This document shows, piece by piece, positions 62,801 to 64,000 of a stretch of DNA of 64,000 bases. The notes beneath the pieces were generated by a model that was not told the origin of the DNA, ran no database searches, and saw only the letters and a list, made by a program, of their open reading frames with translations. Made by a program: the position numbers and the translations under genes. The stretch is from Quercus robur (Eukaryota > Streptophyta > Magnoliopsida > Fagales > Fagaceae), in NCBI RefSeq assembly GCF_932294415.1, contig NC_065542.1:40637942-40701941 (forward strand), in the 5' to 3' direction. Position 1 is the stretch's first letter. The number at the start of each line of letters is the position of its first letter.

Positions 62801-63965
62801 TCGCAAATTATATAAGCTCATGAAAAGAGAGATAGCTACTGTCATAATTCAGAGAGATTTGCGTAGACACCTGACTAGAAAAGCCTACATCAGAATTAAA
62901 TTATCTACAGTGGTCTTGCAGACAGGTTTACGGTCAATGGTTGCTCGTATTGAATTTAGATACAGAGAGCGCACAAAGGCTGCAATTGTCATTCAGGTAT
63001 TATACATTGTTGTTTTGTAATGCATAGTATAAATAGTTTGTTGCTTTTCATGTTCTCAAGGAATGATAAAAACATTTGCAGGCCAATTGGCGCTGCCATA
63101 GAGCTTTCTCAGACTATAAGAAGCTTAAGAAAGCATCAATCATTTTGCAGTTCAGATGGAAAGTAAGAATTGCCAACAGAGAACTTAGTAAACAAAAGAT
63201 GGTAAATATCACCATTCTTCTATCGTTCTGTTCTTAAAATATTAAGTAATTCTTTTTCAAAGTTCAACATCCTTCTAAACTTTGAGTACACTGCAACTTT
63301 TGCATACCGTTTCATTGTAGCTAATGCCTTTTCTACCTTCTATACTGGTACCTAATCTTGTTTCTAATACTGAGCTGTCTCCCTTTCCAGGATTATATGC
63401 GTCAATTAACATTATGAGGGCTATCTGTTTCTTCTCCCTGTAAACACATGATAATGAAAATAAACTATGATAGTAGAACCCATTCAATAGTGTTCCATTT
63501 CAATGCATTCAAAATATCTTTATGAACCTTCCATCCTCTCTCTCTCTCTCTTTATGTGTGTGTCCAGATGTCCATGTCTATTATTGGTACTTGAAAATGT
63601 TAATAGTTCAGAGAAATTCAAATATTTTCACCTCTAGCTTCTCACTTTTTAGTAATTATGATTTTTTATTTATTCTTTTATACATGGTTAACTTCTCTCA
63701 GAGAATTGTATTAAGGACTAAGAACATGACATAATTGTGTTAGTATTGAAACTGAGTGGTGCAAATCCTGCTATTATATCTACTACAAAATCAGAAACAC
63801 AATTCTAAGTCAATGAAAAAACTACATTGCTTGTCAATGAATGTAAATTATCATGTTGTCCAGGAAGCAATCAAAGCGGCTTCCCCAGTAATCAGAGAAC
63901 CCTCACATTCTGACATAGATGCTGAAAAGATTGAGACTCTCACCATGGAAGTGGAAAATTTGAAG
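43859..63965 (+). CDS. Class XI myosin heavy chain, 5' part (918 codons; continues past window)
   Basis: Twenty-three exons in phase: 43859-43876, 45171-45299, 46853-46996, 47107-47252, 47338-47494, 49795-49853, 50421-50580, 57349-57498, 57592-57728, 57816-57962, 58072-58173, 58494-58551, 58634-58735, 60220-60257, 60612-60738, 60829-60999, 61136-61267, 61345-61454, 61653-61713, 61987-62164, 62791-62996, 63082-63201 and 63864-63965. Order: SH3-like N-domain, motor with P-loop GESGAGKT (161-168), switch I NNNSSRFGKF (214-223) and switch II DIYGFE (439-444), then six IQ motifs in exons 20-22, then the start of the tail. It most resembles the XI-A/XI-C group. Class XI myosins move organelles on actin and drive cytoplasmic streaming. 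Oddities: QQHFNQ reads QQHSNQ (S467), the SH1-helix region reads [10 protein letters not shown], and the coiled-coil exons expected after IQ6 are absent. Exon 1 (MATKLQ) is short and less certain; translation could instead begin at the ATG at 45174. Confidence 0.9.
47773..47849 (-). mobile_element. Solo LTR of an intronic TRIM family, TSD ATTGG
   Basis: The 77-bp segment from TGATAAAATACC to TTCTACCA matches the LTRs of the TRIM elements at 50616, 51233 and 62202 (shared core TTTAAGCTATTAG...TTTAATCATT). It is flanked by a perfect 5-bp repeat ATTGG (47768-47772 and 47850-47854). It lies in myosin intron 5. The rest of that intron (2.3 kb) holds no gene that I can support. Confidence 0.8.
50616..50879 (-). 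mobile_element. TRIM element (LTR-PBS-PPT-LTR), TSD TTTGT
   Basis: LTRs at 50616-50692 and 50812-50879 start TGTTAAAT and end TTCTAACA. A degraded initiator-Met tRNA primer site (about 50800-50811) abuts the right LTR, so the element is on the minus strand, antisense to the myosin gene. The target duplication TTTGT is perfect (50611-50615 and 50880-50884). Total length is 264 bp with no coding capacity, which fits terminal-repeat retrotransposons in miniature. It lies in myosin intron 7. Confidence 0.88.
50895..51020 (+). repeat. Left arm of a large inverted repeat in myosin intron 7
   Basis: This segment (TGGTCCTTGAAA..., GTTCAATTTTCATCC, CTTCCATCCATCAACC) matches the reverse complement of 57131-57265 at similar spacing. 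The arms enclose about 6.1 kb holding two LTR-like repeats, a TRIM and an L1 element. Confidence 0.65.
51104..51640 (-). repeat. LTR-like repeat, copy 1, interrupted by a TRIM
   Basis: GCTATGATACCA at 51104-51115 is an 11/12 match to the complement of a Met-tRNA primer site and abuts TGTGAGAATAC. The following sequence resembles 56805-57126 (shared AGCCCTTGATGGCTA, GTATTTATAGTAG, AAGTAGAATTAGGA). The TRIM at 51233-51478 splits it. No proteins were seen. Confidence 0.6.
51233..51478 (-). mobile_element. TRIM element nested in LTR-like repeat
   Basis: LTRs are at 51233-51309 and 51407-51478. The primer site complement GTTCTGATACCA (51395-51406) abuts the right LTR, and ACATGAGGGAAAGTG-type purine sequence lies before the other LTR on the minus strand. 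The flanks ACACT and ACAACT suggest a slightly damaged 5-bp target duplication. Myosin intron 7. Confidence 0.8.
51641..52199. other. Unidentified repeat-like DNA left of the L1
   Basis: This starts with a C-rich tract (51658-51680) followed by non-coding sequence with internally similar stretches near 51853 and 51935 (GATGGAGACGT/GATAAAGACGT, CAGAAAGAAAGCCAATA/CAAAAAGAAAGCTAATA). It is probably part of the older LTR element. The exact 5' end of the L1 could not be placed. Confidence 0.45.
52237..53149 (+). pseudogene. L1 ORF1-like region (frameshifted)
   Basis: Two overlapping frames are open: 52237-52881, and 52694-53149 one frame over. They meet near 52800-52880, so a single frameshift probably broke an original ORF. 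The first part includes [19 protein letters not shown]. No zinc knuckle is visible and no clear start codon, so the 5' part may be lost. The last stop (TGA 53147-53149) overlaps the ORF2 start ATG as ATGA. Confidence 0.65.
53146..56571 (+). pseudogene. L1 ORF2 (endonuclease-reverse transcriptase), many stops, internal deletion
   Basis: Endonuclease motifs include [32 protein letters not shown] and LSDHFPIL. Reverse-transcriptase motifs include [42 protein letters not shown] and [10 protein letters not shown]. Stops interrupt it near 53314, 53498, 54056, 54367, 54543, 54789, 54918, 54947, 55028, 55817, 55987, 56159 and 56195. A frameshift lies near 54690. At about 55525 the sequence jumps from GGRVTF to NKALLGKWL, so roughly 70-80 residues usually present between these motifs are deleted. 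The C-terminal part ends at 56571. Confidence 0.88.
56805..57126 (-). repeat. LTR-like repeat, copy 2
   Basis: This segment resembles copy 1 at 51104-51640 in the same orientation, without the TRIM insertion. A poorly conserved primer-site-like string (GGTCTAGTACCA, 56793-56804) precedes it. It lies just right of the L1 A-tail, between the L1 and the right inverted-repeat arm. Confidence 0.55.
57131..57265 (-). repeat. Right arm of a large inverted repeat in myosin intron 7
   Basis: On the minus strand this reads TTTTGGTCCTTAAAAG..., GTTCAATTTTCATCCC and CTTTCCATCCATCAGCC, matching the left arm at 50895-51020. It ends about 85 bases before myosin exon 8. Confidence 0.65.
58985..59560 (-). 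pseudogene. RTE-type LINE reverse-transcriptase relic in myosin intron 13
   Basis: On the minus strand the sequence reads [23 protein letters not shown], then after a frameshift [37 protein letters not shown] and [10 protein letters not shown]. This is the RT block of plant RTE-like non-LTR elements. Several stops and a frameshift are present. It is antisense to the myosin gene. Both ends of the full element are absent. Confidence 0.85.
59781..59813 (+). repeat. Poly-T run in myosin intron 13
   Basis: About 33 or more T occur in a row, with a shorter T run at 59625-59642 and a CT microsatellite at about 59870-59884. No gene was seen in the rest of the intron up to 60219. Confidence 0.9.
62202..62488 (-). 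mobile_element. TRIM element in myosin intron 20
   Basis: LTRs are at 62202-62287 and 62410-62488. The primer binding site on the minus strand is a perfect TGGTATCAGAGC (62409-62398) directly after the 5' LTR. A polypurine stretch GTGAGGGGAAG abuts the 3' LTR. The flanking 5-mers TTACT and GTACC are only partly alike, so the target duplication has decayed. It is antisense to the myosin gene like the other copies. Confidence 0.88.
63202..63863 (+). other. Myosin intron 22, where coiled-coil exons are expected but not found
   Basis: Other class XI myosins encode about 70 residues of coiled coil between the end of IQ6 (...K-Q-K-M) and the A-I-x-x-A-x-P-V-I-x-E motif. Reading all three plus frames of this 662-bp intron shows no such sequence. 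Both bordering exons are phase 0, so the shortened protein stays in frame. Confidence 0.6.
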
Positions 63966-64000
63966 GTAATACTTATTAAGCCTATATTTCTTCAAATGTT

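Noticed and set aside
63390..63420. Possible micro-exon after CCAG at about 63391 in myosin intron 22
   Set aside because: It has no downstream donor in a sensible frame and no similarity to the expected coiled coil; a stop follows soon.

Overview
The window is nuclear DNA from a flowering plant, most likely a core eudicot. The evidence is spliced plant-type genes (a three-repeat paladin-like phosphatase, a KIN-4-type kinesin, a class XI myosin), AT-rich introns and spacers, and typical plant transposon debris (L1 and RTE LINEs, TRIM elements, hAT and MULE-like elements). The species cannot be fixed from sequence alone. A woody, Fagales-like genome is only an impression.

Layout. (1) Positions 1-13117 and 18286-31353 are two nearly identical copies of one segment, each carrying a minus-strand paladin-like gene. 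Copy B (18211-31151) is intact: 19 exons, every junction in phase, 1255 residues, with three repeats of a PTP-like phytase/paladin domain. Repeats 1 and 2 keep the C-x5-R loop (CQMGRGR); repeat 3 has lost both key residues. Copy A (1-12925, cut by the window edge) keeps every splice site seen but has two nonsense codons (9862-9864 and 2872-2874) and one lost codon, so it is probably a young pseudogene. (2) Between the copies, on the minus strand at 13143-16429, is a compact KIN-4-like gene: a motor domain joined by a very short coiled coil and an acidic repeat tract to a cysteine-rich CXC tail. The normal long stalk is absent. The switch II Glu is Gly and several other conserved motor residues are changed, yet all ten exons stay open. 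(3) Positions 31354-43858 are intergenic and repeat-rich: a LINE RNase H remnant, a candidate solo LTR, tandem and dispersed repeats, a MITE-like element, and a MULE-like element with a hAT element nested inside (perfect 8-bp target duplication). (4) From 43859 to the right edge is the 5' part of a class XI myosin gene on the plus strand: 23 exons, 918 codons, covering the motor, six IQ motifs and the start of the tail. Its introns hold an antisense TRIM family (three element copies plus a solo LTR, two with perfect 5-bp target duplications), a degenerate sense L1, inverted-repeat arms around that L1, and an antisense RTE-type reverse-transcriptase relic. The first ~70 residues of the usual myosin XI coiled coil appear to be missing.

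The genes do not form a pathway. Paladin-like proteins are putative phosphoinositide/inositol-phosphate phosphatases, KIN-4 proteins are microtubule motors and myosin XI is the actin motor of cytoplasmic streaming. The main interest is evolutionary: a recent gene duplication with decay of one copy and a changed upstream context, a possible catalytically dead mini-kinesin, and a myosin gene with an altered neck-tail junction and a very active intronic transposon history.
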